A program made the position numbers and the translations under genes. A stretch of DNA of 64,000 bases from assembly GCA_963849115.1 (NCBI GenBank), contig CAWKGK010000007.1, positions 62,001 to 126,000 of the forward strand, given 5' to 3'. The notes under the pieces are model-generated. The model did not search any database, was not told the DNA's origin, and saw nothing but the letters and a program-made list of their open reading frames with translations. Shown piece after piece: positions 17,172 through 25,926 of this stretch. Each line of letters opens with the position of its first letter. The stretch's first letter is position 1. The stretch is from JACDAL01 sp963849115 (lineage in GTDB: Bacteria; Actinomycetota; CADDZG01; WHSQ01).

Positions 17172-17857
17172 CTCGCTCCCACTCCGTAAATGCCGCGTGA
17201 CTGATCCCTGACGATCTGACCGCTTTCGAGCTCGACCACCCTGCGTCGCATCGAATCAACGATTGCGTGGTCGTGCGTCGCCATCACCACGGTGGTTCCG
17301 GTGCGGTTGATGCGGTCGAGCAGCCTCATGATCCCTACTGACGTGGTGGGATCGAGGTTACCGGTGGGCTCATCGGCGATAAGGATCAGAGGACGGTTTA
17401 CGAATGCGCGCGCGATCGAGACTCGCTGCTGCTCGCCGCCCGAAAGCTCGTCGGGAAAACGGTCGAGCTTCTCACCGAGGCCGACCAGTTCCAGAATCTG
17501 TGGCACCTGGCGCTGGACCAGGGCTTTGGGTCGGCCGATCACCTCCAGAGCAAAAGCGACGTTCTCGAACACAGTCTTGTTGGGCAGGAGCTTGAAGTCC
17601 TGGAACACGCACCCGACGTTGCGTCGGAGGTAGGGCACCCTCCACCGGGGAAGGCTCGAGAGATCCTTGCCGGCCACAAAGACCTCGCCGCCGGTGGGTT
17701 CTTCCTCCTTGGTCAGAAGCTTCATGAATGTCGACTTGCCCGAGCCCGAGGGGCCGACCACGAACACAAACTCGCCCTTCTCGATGTCGAGTGTGATTCC
17801 GTCGAGGGCCTTTACGATGCCCTTGTATTCCTTGACTAGGTCTTTGGTCTTAATCAT
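17168..17857 (-). CDS. ftsE: Cell division ATP-binding protein FtsE
   Basis: 229-aa ABC ATPase: Walker A GPSGSGKST, signature LSGGEQQRVSIARA, Walker B LILIADEPTGNLD and the H-loop ATHDH. Sequence features VFQDFKLLPNKTVFENVAFAL are characteristic of FtsE. It lies 137 bp after prfB, a conserved actinobacterial arrangement, and is translationally coupled to ftsX. It works on the cytoplasmic face of the divisome. Confidence 0.96.
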   Translation of the reverse strand: MIKTKDLVKEYKGIVKALDGITLDIEKGEFVFVVGPSGSGKSTFMKLLTKEEEPTGGEVFVAGKDLSSLPRWRVPYLRRNVGCVFQDFKLLPNKTVFENVAFALEVIGRPKALVQRQVPQILELVGLGEKLDRFPDELSGGEQQRVSIARAFVNRPLILIADEPTGNLDPTTSVGIMRLLDRINRTGTTVVMATHDHAIVDSMRRRVVELESGQIVRDQSRGIYGVGAR

Positions 17858-17994
17858 CTAGCTTGATCATGCGGTACGCGCCTCACAGTGGCCGCCACTC
17901 GGTCGAGGTGGCCGGGGATAAGGGTAGGGCACCAGAGGGCCGGGATCAAAGGGGGCCGCTACATTGGAATCTTCTACCATAGCTCCCGCTTCCA

Positions 17995-19105
17995 TCACGC
18001 CGAGGCCCCTTGTCGGGCCGCCCGTCGCAGCTCGGCTTCGATAAAGCGGTCGATGTCGCCGCCCAGGACCGCCTGCACGTTCCCGCTCTCGAGATCGGTG
18101 CGGTGGTCCTTGACCATTTGGTAGGGGTGCAGGACGTAGGAACGAATCTGGGAACCGAAACCGATGCCCCGCTTCTCGCCTCTGAGGGCATCCATCTCCT
18201 GCTCCCGCTCGGCGCGCGCCCGGGCCAGCAGACGAGACTTGAGAATCCGCATGGCGACGGCCTTGTTCTGCATCTGTGACCGCTCGTTCTGGCACGAAAC
18301 GACGATCCCGGAGGGGAGGTGGGTTATCCGCACCGCCGAGTCGGTCACGTTGACGTGCTGGCCTCCGGCCCCCGAGGACCTGTAGGTATCGACACGAAGG
18401 TCGTCGGGGTTGATGTCTATCTCGATGTCGTCGGTCACCTCCGGCGTGACGTCGACCGAGGCAAAAGAGGTGTGCCTGCGTTTCTGCGAATCGTAGGGAG
18501 AGATCCGCACGAGCCGGTGTACGCCCCGCTCGGCCGCGGCCAGACCATACGCGTAAGGCCCCTCCACAGTCACGGTGGCGCCCTTGATGCCCGCCTCCTC
18601 GCCGGGAGTAGCCTCGACCAGCTCGGCCTTGAAGCCTCTCAGCTCGGCCCAACGCAGGTACATGCGAAGCAGCATCTCCGCCCAGTCCTGGGAGTCGGTG
18701 CCGCCCTCGCCGGCATGGATCTCGAGGATCGCCGGGTGATCATCGAACTCTCCTCCGAGCAACGACACCACCTCGAGAGAGTCGAGCTCTTTGGTAAGAG
18801 CACCCATCTCGGCGGCGACCTCTGAGGCCGCGGCTTCGTCGTTCTCGGAACGCGCCAACCCCCACAGCACCTCGGCGTCCGAGAGACGAGCCTCGATGGA
18901 ATCGAAATCGGACAGGTCGCGTGACAGGCGCGAGCTTTCGGCCATGGTCTTGCGGGCCGACGTGGGGTCGTCCCAGAAATTGGGAGCCAGAGAGGCGGGT
19001 GCGAGTTGCTCTAGGCGAACGCGTTTGGCAGGAACCTCAAAGATAGCCCCTGATCTGCTGGAGCCTCTCCCTGATCGCGCTCAATCCATCAGTCAAATCA
19101 TCCAT
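17995..19105 (-). CDS. prfB: Peptide chain release factor 2, programmed +1 frameshift
   Basis: Translation starts at ATG 19105 (MDDLTDGLSAIRERLQQIRGYL) and reaches an in-frame TGA at 19039-19037. Skipping one base there continues as EVPAKRVRLEQLAP into the long RF2 frame, total about 369 aa. The site reads AGG GGC TAT CTT TGA G, with the internal Shine-Dalgarno-like AGGGG and the slippery CTT T of classical prfB autoregulation: low RF2 means slow termination at UGA and more shifting. The body has the GGQ motif (SSGAGGQHVNVTDSAVRI). RF2 releases peptides at UGA and UAA. It sits between secA and ftsE. Confidence 0.95.
19037..19054 (-). promoter_or_regulatory. prfB +1 recoding site
   Basis: On the reverse strand the segment is AGGGGCTATCTTTGA: an internal Shine-Dalgarno-like sequence, the CTT slippery codon and the UGA that is bypassed. 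It matches the arrangement of known RF2 frameshift sites almost base for base. Confidence 0.92.
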
Positions 19106-19194
19106 GGTCCGCCAGAGTAACCGGAGCGAAGGCGGCGGCAGGCACCGGTCCCGCATAGCCCCGGCGAAGCCGGGGGCCGGGCCGGCGGGGGGAT

Positions 19195-19259
19195 AAGCGC
19201 ACCGTGCACCTCTGCACACCAAAAAACGTGTTTAGACGCACACCGTGTGCGTTTGCCCC
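19195..19259. repeat. Palindromic intergenic repeat, copy 1
   Basis: A ~65-bp segment between secA and prfB. It contains the perfect 17-bp palindrome acgcacac-c-gtgtgcgt at 19236-19252, and its overall order (accgtg.ac.tctgc..cac, then acgc..accgtg.gcgtttgcc) is shared with 46935-46999. A further hairpin, ccccggc-gaa-gccgggg, lies at 19159-19175 and could serve as a weak secA terminator, although no T-tract follows. Confidence 0.65.
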
Positions 19260-19278
19260 GTTTTGAGGTCCGCGGATC

Positions 19279-22029
19279 TCAGGGGAGGCCGACGGCGCCG
19301 GGACGCCCGTGGCACTGCTTGAACTTCTTGCCACTGCCGCATGGACAGGGGGCGTTGCGCGGCACCTTGGAGGAGACCGCCGGTTCAATATCTGCCTCCG
19401 ACTCCGGAGGGGTGGCCGGCTCCGCGGGGGCCTGCATGCCCGCCATGGGGATCTGGCGTCTCTCCTGACGCAACTGCTTTGGCTCGGCCCGGCGCTGCTC
19501 CTGTTCCTGCACTGCTTCCACGTGAAACATGTAACGAGCGAAGTCCTCCTTGATGACGTCCTGCATACGAAGGAACATGTCGAAACCCTCGCGCTGGTAC
19601 TCGACCAAGGGGTCACGCTGACCCATCGCCCGTAGCCCGATTCCCTCCTGCAAGTAGTCCATCTCGTAGAGGTGCTCCCGCCAGCGGTTATCGATGACCG
19701 CCAGCAGCACCGCCCGCTCGATGGAGCGCGTCTGCTCGACCCCCAAAGTCTGCTCCCGCGCTTCGTAGACCTCGAGCCCGTCCTTGACGAATGCGTCGAC
19801 GACTTCCTCATAGGCCACCGAAGACTTGTCGAAGTCATCGGGCTTCAACGTCGTGGGGTAGAACTCGCGCATGTGGGCGAAAAGCTGATCCCAGTCCCAC
19901 TCTTCGGGGAAGGCGTCCACGTCGACCGTCTGGCCCACCGCCGACTCGAGCACGTCGGTGACGATCTCGATCGCCTGATCCCGAAAGTCCTGTCCTTCGA
20001 GGATCTGACGGCGCTCGCCGTAGATGATCTGACGCTGCTTGTCCATTACCTCGTCGTACTTGAGGACGTTCTTGCGGATCTCGAAGTTCATGGACTCGAC
20101 TTGAGTTTGCGCTCGTTCGATTGCCTTGGAGACAAGCTTGGCTTCGATGGGGACGTCGTCGGGGATCTTCATGCGGCTCATCAGACCGGCGATGCGATCC
20201 GAAGCGAACAAGCGCATAAGGTCGTCTTCCAAGGACAGGTAGAAGCGGCTCTCTCCGGGATCGCCCTGCCTCCCCGAGCGGCCGCGCAGCTGGTTGTCGA
20301 TCCGCCGTGACTCATGGCGCTCAGTCCCCAAGACATAGAGCCCGCCCGCCTCTATGACCTCGTCACGCTCGGCGGCACACTGCTTGGTGAAGCGCTCGAG
20401 CAGCGGGGCGAACTCGTCTTCATACGCACGCCGTTCTTCTGCTGGGTACTGATCCAATAGGTAGGCATCGTTGTCCCACCCCGCAGCCGTCATCTCGGAA
20501 CGAGCCATGCCCTCGGCATTGCCGCCGAGAATGATGTCGACGCCGCGACCCGCCATGTTCGTGGCCACCGTGACCGCTCCCGTACGCCCTGCCTGTGCGA
20601 CGATTCCAGCTTCCTTCTCATGCTGCTTGGCGTTGAGCACCGTGTGTGGGACGCCTCGCTTGCGGAGCACGTTCGAGAGATGCTCCGACTTCTCGATCGA
20701 CACAGTGCCCACGAGCACCGGCTGCCCCTTGTCCACGCGGCCCGCGATATCGTCGGCCACCGCGTTCCATTTGGCATCTGCAGTCTTGTATATGAGGTCC
20801 TGCTCGTCGGCCCGGATCATCGGTTGGTTGGTAGGCACCTCAGCGACATCGAGCTTGTAGATGTGGCCGAACTCGGATGCTTCCGTACGAGCTGTTCCCG
20901 TCATTCCGGCAAGCTTTTCGTACATCCTGAAGTAGTTCTGCAGCGTGATCGTCGCAAGGGTCTGATTCTCATCCTTGACACGCACGTTCTCCTTGGCCTC
21001 GATGGCCTGATGAAGTCCCTCGGAGTAGCGGCGACCGGCGAGCAAGCGGCCGGTGAACTCGTCGACGATTTTGACCTCGCCCTCTTGGACGACGTACTCG
21101 ACGTCCTTCTTGTAGAGCTCCTTCGCCTTCAGCGAAACCTCGAGCTGATGGACCATATCGACGTTGACGTGATCGTAGAGGTTGTCCACGCCCAGTAGCT
21201 CCTCTACGCGGGAGACGCCCTCCTCGCTGATTGCTATGGTTCGCTTCTTCTCGTCCACTTCGTAATGAACGTCTCGCTGAAGCCGAGGTGCGATACGTGC
21301 AAAGTGTTGGTACAAGCGAGTGGACTCCTGAGCTGCACCTGAGATGATCAACGGGGTGCGAGCCTCGTCGATCAGAATCGAATCGACCTCGTCGACGATT
21401 CCGTAGTGGTAGCCCCGCTGAGTCAAGCTCTCGAGCTCGGAAACCATATTGTCACGCAGATAGTCGAACCCGAACTCGTTGTTAGTCCCGTAAGTGACAT
21501 CGGCCGCGTATGCAGGGACACGCTGTTCGGGCGCCATGTTGTTTTGTATCAGCCCGACCTCGAGTCCGAGGGATCGGTATATGCGGCCCATCCATTCCGA
21601 GTCTCGTTTGGCCAGATAGTCGTTCACAGTTACAACGTGTACGCCTCGGCCGAGCAGCGCGTTTAGGTAAACGGCGAGAGTGGCGGTCAGGGTCTTGCCT
21701 TCTCCCGTCTTCATCTCGGCGATCCACCCATAGTGAAGGGCTGCGCCCCCCATCAGCTGGACGTCGAAGTGACGCTGACCGATGGCCCGTTGCGCCGCCT
21801 CGCGGACCACCGCGAACGCTTCCGGCATGAGCTCGTTGAGCACAGTCGTCTGGGCATCACCTTCAGCCGCGTCGAGCCGGCTCTTGAACTCTGCCGTCTT
21901 GGCTCGAAGGGAGTCATCGTCGAGCGCGCGCGTTTCGTCCTCCAGCGAGTTCACGAAGGGCACTACCGCTTCCAACAACTTGAGCTTCTTGCCCTCACCC
22001 GCGGTGAGGATCTTCTTGAAAATAGCCAT
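19279..22029 (-). CDS. secA: Preprotein translocase ATPase SecA
   Basis: 916 aa with complete SecA features: Walker A region MKTGEGKTLTATLA, DEVDSILIDEARTPLIISG, the second nucleotide-binding fold and a C-terminal SEC-C zinc motif (APCPCGSGKKFKQCHG). It powers Sec-dependent export of proteins such as the wall enzymes encoded downstream. The length and zinc tail mark it as the housekeeping SecA1 type. ATG at 22029, preceded by agaggg. It is the upstream neighbour of prfB on the same strand. Confidence 0.97.
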   Translation of the reverse strand: MAIFKKILTAGEGKKLKLLEAVVPFVNSLEDETRALDDDSLRAKTAEFKSRLDAAEGDAQTTVLNELMPEAFAVVREAAQRAIGQRHFDVQLMGGAALHYGWIAEMKTGEGKTLTATLAVYLNALLGRGVHVVTVNDYLAKRDSEWMGRIYRSLGLEVGLIQNNMAPEQRVPAYAADVTYGTNNEFGFDYLRDNMVSELESLTQRGYHYGIVDEVDSILIDEARTPLIISGAAQESTRLYQHFARIAPRLQRDVHYEVDEKKRTIAISEEGVSRVEELLGVDNLYDHVNVDMVHQLEVSLKAKELYKKDVEYVVQEGEVKIVDEFTGRLLAGRRYSEGLHQAIEAKENVRVKDENQTLATITLQNYFRMYEKLAGMTGTARTEASEFGHIYKLDVAEVPTNQPMIRADEQDLIYKTADAKWNAVADDIAGRVDKGQPVLVGTVSIEKSEHLSNVLRKRGVPHTVLNAKQHEKEAGIVAQAGRTGAVTVATNMAGRGVDIILGGNAEGMARSEMTAAGWDNDAYLLDQYPAEERRAYEDEFAPLLERFTKQCAAERDEVIEAGGLYVLGTERHESRRIDNQLRGRSGRQGDPGESRFYLSLEDDLMRLFASDRIAGLMSRMKIPDDVPIEAKLVSKAIERAQTQVESMNFEIRKNVLKYDEVMDKQRQIIYGERRQILEGQDFRDQAIEIVTDVLESAVGQTVDVDAFPEEWDWDQLFAHMREFYPTTLKPDDFDKSSVAYEEVVDAFVKDGLEVYEAREQTLGVEQTRSIERAVLLAVIDNRWREHLYEMDYLQEGIGLRAMGQRDPLVEYQREGFDMFLRMQDVIKEDFARYMFHVEAVQEQEQRRAEPKQLRQERRQIPMAGMQAPAEPATPPESEADIEPAVSSKVPRNAPCPCGSGKKFKQCHGRPGAVGLP

Positions 22030-22129
22030 GTCCCTCTGATTTGTTTGTGAGCCGGCTTCTCCAGCCGCTTGAGTCCAACCTATCGCAGACCTCGACTAAG
22101 CCAGCCGAGGCACGATGGTTCCCGACGGG

Positions 22130-22816
22130 CTATCTGATGTCGAGCAGCTTCTCCCGAACGGCGTAGACGACCGCTTCCATTCGAGAGTGAAGGTGCAGCT
22201 TGTCGAGGATGTTACGGACGTGATTCTTTACTGTGTTCTCGGAGATGAACAGGTCGGATCCGATGTCACGGTTGTTCTTTCCACGCGCCACCAGCTTGAG
22301 CACTTCCAGCTCCCTTTCGGTGAGGCGCGGCGCGGGAAGAGCCATGCGTTCCTGCCGGCCCCGGACCATCGCGGCGAACTCGGTGATCAGTTTGGACGCC
22401 ATGGCGGGGGAGATCATCGACTGGCCCTGATGCACGCTGCGGACCGCCCCGGCCACCTCCTCAATCGAGATCTCCTTGAGCAGGTACCCGGAGGCGCCCG
22501 CCTTGATCGCCTCGTACAGGTCGGCTTCCTCGTCGGAAATCGTCAGCATGATGATCCGCGTCGAAGGCATCGTGTCCTTGAGGACTCCGGTAGCCTCGAT
22601 CCCCGAGAGGCGAGGCATCCGCACATCCATGAGGACGACGTCGGGCGTGGTTTGCTCGGCTTGCTCCAGGGCTTCGTGACCATCGGCGGCCTCGCCCACG
22701 ACCTCGATATCGGGCTCGCTCTCCAAGACCATCTGAAGTCCCCGCCGGAAAAGGGCGTGGTCGTCCACGATGAGTACCCGAATGGCGCTCGAGTCGGTGC
22801 GAAGTTCTGTGATCAA
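22130..22816 (-). CDS. NarL/FixJ-family response regulator
   Basis: About 228 aa. The receiver domain (VLIVDDHALFRRGL, phosphoacceptor in VVLMDVRMP, Lys in GYLLKEIS) is followed by a LuxR-type HTH (RLTERELEVLKLVARGKNNRDIGSDLFISENTVKNHVRNI). TTG at 22816 is favoured because aaaggtg lies about 10 nt upstream; longer starts up to 22882 are possible. No cognate kinase is adjacent. It occupies the space between comF and secA where many bacteria carry the ribosome hibernation factor gene. Targets unknown. Confidence 0.85.
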   Translation of the reverse strand: MITELRTDSSAIRVLIVDDHALFRRGLQMVLESEPDIEVVGEAADGHEALEQAEQTTPDVVLMDVRMPRLSGIEATGVLKDTMPSTRIIMLTISDEEADLYEAIKAGASGYLLKEISIEEVAGAVRSVHQGQSMISPAMASKLITEFAAMVRGRQERMALPAPRLTERELEVLKLVARGKNNRDIGSDLFISENTVKNHVRNILDKLHLHSRMEAVVYAVREKLLDIR

Positions 22817-23036
22817 GGGTGATTTGCACCTTTCTGGGGGTGTAGCTAGTGAATTGTAGCCAGTTCGAGCTACTTCGAGCACTAAGCAATCCTGCCTATC
22901 AGGAATGGTTTCGACCGTCCCTATGGGCTAGTTAAGGCACGCGGAGCCACTTCGTACGGAGGTTTGGGGCAAAACGGTATTTTTCGGGCTTTCAGCCAAA
23001 GGTTGACCTCGGGGGGGCCGGGCCACAGACCTGGGT

Positions 23037-23645
23037 TCAGGCACAACACACGGCGGCCACCTCGACCCGCTCGGCGCCCGCCCGACGCAGCGCCATGGTG
23101 CAGGCGCGCGCGGTGGCCCCCGTGGTGACCAGGTCATCTATCAGGAGGATCGCGCCGACGCTGGGGCGGGCTCCGAACGCATCTTCCATGTTGCGACGGC
23201 GGTCGGCGCCGCTGAGTCCAGCCTGGTCCGGCCGGAAGCCACGGCGCCGCAACAGCGTACGGGCGTCCAGACCGAGGACCTCCGCCACGACTCTGCCCAA
23301 CAGCTCGGCATGGTTGTAGCCACGGGCGCGCGTGTCGCGGTGGCGCCCCGGCACCCAGGTCACCGCCTCGGCGGACGTGCCTGCTCTCAGGATGGTTCGA
23401 GCCACGGCCACAGCCATAGGTCGGGCTGCCGCCCTGCGTCCGGACAGCTTGAGATCCAGAACCAAGCTCCGGGCCGCCCCCGCGTACTGCCATGCGGCGA
23501 GGGCCGACGAAGAACCCTCCACCGGGGGCAGGGGCGGTGCGGGGAGCAAGTTGTCCTCGCAGCGGGGGCAGAGGGCGGCTCCGCCTGCACCGCAGCCGGC
23601 GCAGACCGATCTCGCCACCAGGCTCACGGCCGAGATGAGGGGCAC
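23037..23645 (-). CDS. comF: ComF family phosphoribosyltransferase-like protein
   Basis: 202 aa with an N-terminal zinc finger (CAGCGAGGAALCPRC) and the ComF core: LKLSGRRAAARPMA, WVPGRHRDTRARGYNHAELL and the PRPP-type loop ILLIDDLVTTGATARA. ComF proteins are linked to DNA uptake in naturally competent bacteria but are widespread, and their enzymatic substrate is uncertain. A 220-bp gap separates it from the regulator downstream; I see no further gene there. Confidence 0.9.
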   Translation of the reverse strand: MPLISAVSLVARSVCAGCGAGGAALCPRCEDNLLPAPPLPPVEGSSSALAAWQYAGAARSLVLDLKLSGRRAAARPMAVAVARTILRAGTSAEAVTWVPGRHRDTRARGYNHAELLGRVVAEVLGLDARTLLRRRGFRPDQAGLSGADRRRNMEDAFGARPSVGAILLIDDLVTTGATARACTMALRRAGAERVEVAAVCCA

Positions 23646-23777
23646 GGGCTCACCCTAGGATGACCCCGCGACAAGCAGGCGGGACGGCGGTCTGAGGTAT
23701 AAGGATGGGAAGGCTCGATACGTCGGGGCTGTTGTTCAACTCAGATACAAATCCAAACAATCGCAAGGAGATCTGTA

Positions 23778-24659
23778 ATGGAATTGCTCGAGACCACCGA
23801 CTGGCTCTCTGCCGTCCCAGGTTGGTTCGAAAACCCGATCGTTGTGGGCTCCTCGAGGATCGTCGGCTTGATCGCAGTAGCCTTCGTCCTGACCCGGCTT
23901 CTGCGGCGCCTGGTGATGAAGGTTGAGGGCAAGGTGTCGGCCGACACGACACCGATCAGGGCCCTTCAACGCACCCAGACCATCACCAAGGTGCTGTCCT
24001 CGGCAGGTGTTGTGGTGATTTGGTCGCTAGCCCTGTTTCAAACGCTGTCCGAGCTCGGGTTCCAGCTCGGCCCCCTTCTGGCGGGGATCGGCATCGTGGG
24101 CCTCGCGGTCGGTTTCGGCGCCCAGAACCTAGTCCGTGACGTGATCTCGGGCTTCTTCATCCTCTTCGAGGACCAATACGGGGTCGGCGACGTCATCCAG
24201 ATCAATGAAGTCGCAACCGGCAAGGTCGAGCAGCTCACGCTTCGGATCACGGGGATGAGGGATCTCGACGGCACCCTTCACTATGTCGCAAACGGCGGCA
24301 TCACCCACGTCGCCAACCGCTCCAAGGACTGGGCCCGGGCCGTGGTCGACGTCGGCGTCCCCTACCGGGAAGACCCCGCCCATGTGCGCGAGGTGCTCGA
24401 GCGGGTGGCACGAGAGGCCAAGGACGACCACGAGCTGGGGCGGAACCTCTACTCCTCTCCGGAGGTCTTGGGGGTCGAGACGCTCGGCGACATCGACATC
24501 ACCTGGCGAATGATCGCCGACACGAAGCCCGGCCGACAGTTCGAGATCGGCCGCAAGCTCCGCGAGCGGGTGAAGCTCGCCTTCGATGAGGAGGGGATCG
24601 AGAGCCCCACACCGCAGCCCATGGTGGTCGCAGGCTCGGCGCCCCAGGACGGGCCCTGA
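23778..24659 (+). CDS. MscS-family mechanosensitive channel
   Basis: 293 aa. One or two N-terminal membrane helices and the pore-lining TM3 region (LLAGIGIVGLAVGFGAQNLVRDVISGFFILFEDQYGVGD) are followed by the MscS beta and alpha/beta domains (VGDVIQINEVATGKVEQLTLRITGMRDLDGTLHY). It opens under membrane tension to relieve osmotic shock. The ATG has aaggag at 23766. It converges with the SIS isomerase gene, 11 bp between stops. Confidence 0.93.
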   Translation: MELLETTDWLSAVPGWFENPIVVGSSRIVGLIAVAFVLTRLLRRLVMKVEGKVSADTTPIRALQRTQTITKVLSSAGVVVIWSLALFQTLSELGFQLGPLLAGIGIVGLAVGFGAQNLVRDVISGFFILFEDQYGVGDVIQINEVATGKVEQLTLRITGMRDLDGTLHYVANGGITHVANRSKDWARAVVDVGVPYREDPAHVREVLERVAREAKDDHELGRNLYSSPEVLGVETLGDIDITWRMIADTKPGRQFEIGRKLRERVKLAFDEEGIESPTPQPMVVAGSAPQDGP

Positions 24660-24670
24660 GAGATCTCCCC

Positions 24671-25747
24671 CTAGCGGGAGGCGAGCTCGTTCTTGAGCGC
24701 CGTGATCACCTCGACGGGGCCCGGGTCCTCCCCGTAGGAGAGTGCCAGGTAGATGGACGCGAGCTGGGTGACCAGAATCAGTGACAGCAGGCGGGCGAGC
24801 GCACTCCTCCCCTCGGCAGTCACCTCGCAAACGATAGGCAGCGCCTCCGATATGAGCCCCCTCGTGATTTCAAACCGCAGCGCCACCCTGGGGTGCTCTT
24901 GGGGATCGATCAGCAGGATGTTGATGAAGTTCTCTGAGGTCAGCTCTCTAAGGCCCCTCCAGCCGACGATCTCGTTGTGGTCGAGCTCGGGCAGCGTGCC
25001 GGCAAACGCCGGCGACTTTGCATACTCGTTGAGGTCGCACTTGAAACGGTAGGCGGCCACCGACCCCAGCCCGTAGCCGCCGTAGACGATCGGGACCCTC
25101 CCCTTGAGCTTGCCGGCCAACGCCTTGGCGGGATTGTCCGGCCCGTGCTTGCGATGACAGCGAGAGGCGATGTCGCTGAGCACGGCCACGGCCTCGTCGA
25201 CTTCATCTTGCATATCGGGAACGAGCCCTACCTTCACGAGAACCGCCAACAGGGGCATCGTGAGGTAGCCCAACGAGGCCCGGGGCTGATGGCCTTGGGG
25301 GATCCGAACGTGAGCGAATCCCTCCGGCACCGCCCGGTCGGCCAGAGGGCCCCCCGAGGATACGGCCACGATCCTGCAACCACGGGAGCGCGCCTCGTCG
25401 AGGCCGGCAACGGTTTCCTCGGTGCTTCCCGAGTAGGACACGGCGAACACGAGGGAGTTGCGCCCCACCCATTCCGGCAGTGGGCCGTAGCTCTTGATTG
25501 TTCGTAGCGGCACCGCCAGGCGGGGCTCGACTACGGCCTGGAGAACGTCGCCCGAAACTCCAGAGCCCCCCATGCCGAGCACCACCACCGATTCGACGCC
25601 CGAGGCATCGGGGAGACCCTGGGCAGCGAGCCCGATCTCCCAGCCCTCGCGACACTGGTCTGCAAAGCGCTCGACTGCTCCCAGCACGTCCTCTGAGTCG
25701 AGCTGCTGAATCGCGTTGAGATCGTCGAGATCCACTGGAGTGGTCAC
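24671..25747 (-). CDS. Bifunctional phosphoglucose/phosphomannose isomerase (SIS domain)
   Basis: 358 aa with two SIS-type sugar isomerase halves: VVVLGMGGSGVSGDV, SYSGSTEETVAGL and a C-terminal PMI region (ELDHNEIVGW). Such PGI/PMI enzymes interconvert fructose-6-P with glucose-6-P or mannose-6-P. GTG at 25747 overlaps the stop of the small Trm112-like gene. Together with the phosphomannomutase upstream, the operon channels hexose phosphate toward GDP-mannose and polysaccharide building blocks. Confidence 0.88.
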   Translation of the reverse strand: MTTPVDLDDLNAIQQLDSEDVLGAVERFADQCREGWEIGLAAQGLPDASGVESVVVLGMGGSGVSGDVLQAVVEPRLAVPLRTIKSYGPLPEWVGRNSLVFAVSYSGSTEETVAGLDEARSRGCRIVAVSSGGPLADRAVPEGFAHVRIPQGHQPRASLGYLTMPLLAVLVKVGLVPDMQDEVDEAVAVLSDIASRCHRKHGPDNPAKALAGKLKGRVPIVYGGYGLGSVAAYRFKCDLNEYAKSPAFAGTLPELDHNEIVGWRGLRELTSENFINILLIDPQEHPRVALRFEITRGLISEALPIVCEVTAEGRSALARLLSLILVTQLASIYLALSYGEDPGPVEVITALKNELASR

Positions 25748-25914
25748 GGCTTCTCCGCTTCATCGATCAGCATGACCGGAATGTCGTCGCGCACCGGATA
25801 GCGATAGCGGCACTCGCCTTCGCACTCGATGATGCTCTGCTGCTCGTGGTAGACGACCTCGCCATGACAGTTGGGGCAGATGAGGATCTCCAGCAGTCGT
25901 TCGCTAACGGCCAT
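25744..25914 (-). CDS. Trm112-like small zinc protein (56 aa)
   Basis: A short frame: ATG 25914, LLEILICPNCHGEV, then IIECEGECRYRYPVRDDIPVMLID, stop TGA at 25744. This is the UPF0434/Trm112 pattern (LL.IL.CP.C...; Y.I.DDIP.ML), although the second metal-ligand pair is reduced to CEGEC. In eukaryotes Trm112 activates methyltransferases; bacterial roles are unclear, but the gene commonly sits between phosphomannomutase and the SIS isomerase in actinomycetes, exactly as here. Its stop overlaps the next start as GTGA. Confidence 0.88.
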   Translation of the reverse strand: MAVSERLLEILICPNCHGEVVYHEQQSIIECEGECRYRYPVRDDIPVMLIDEAEKP

Positions 25915-25926
25915 TCACTACCCCTC

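Noticed and set aside
19037..19039. Stop codon in prfB read as a pseudogene or sequencing error
   Set aside because: The surrounding bases match the known RF2 programmed frameshift site, so the stop is functional.
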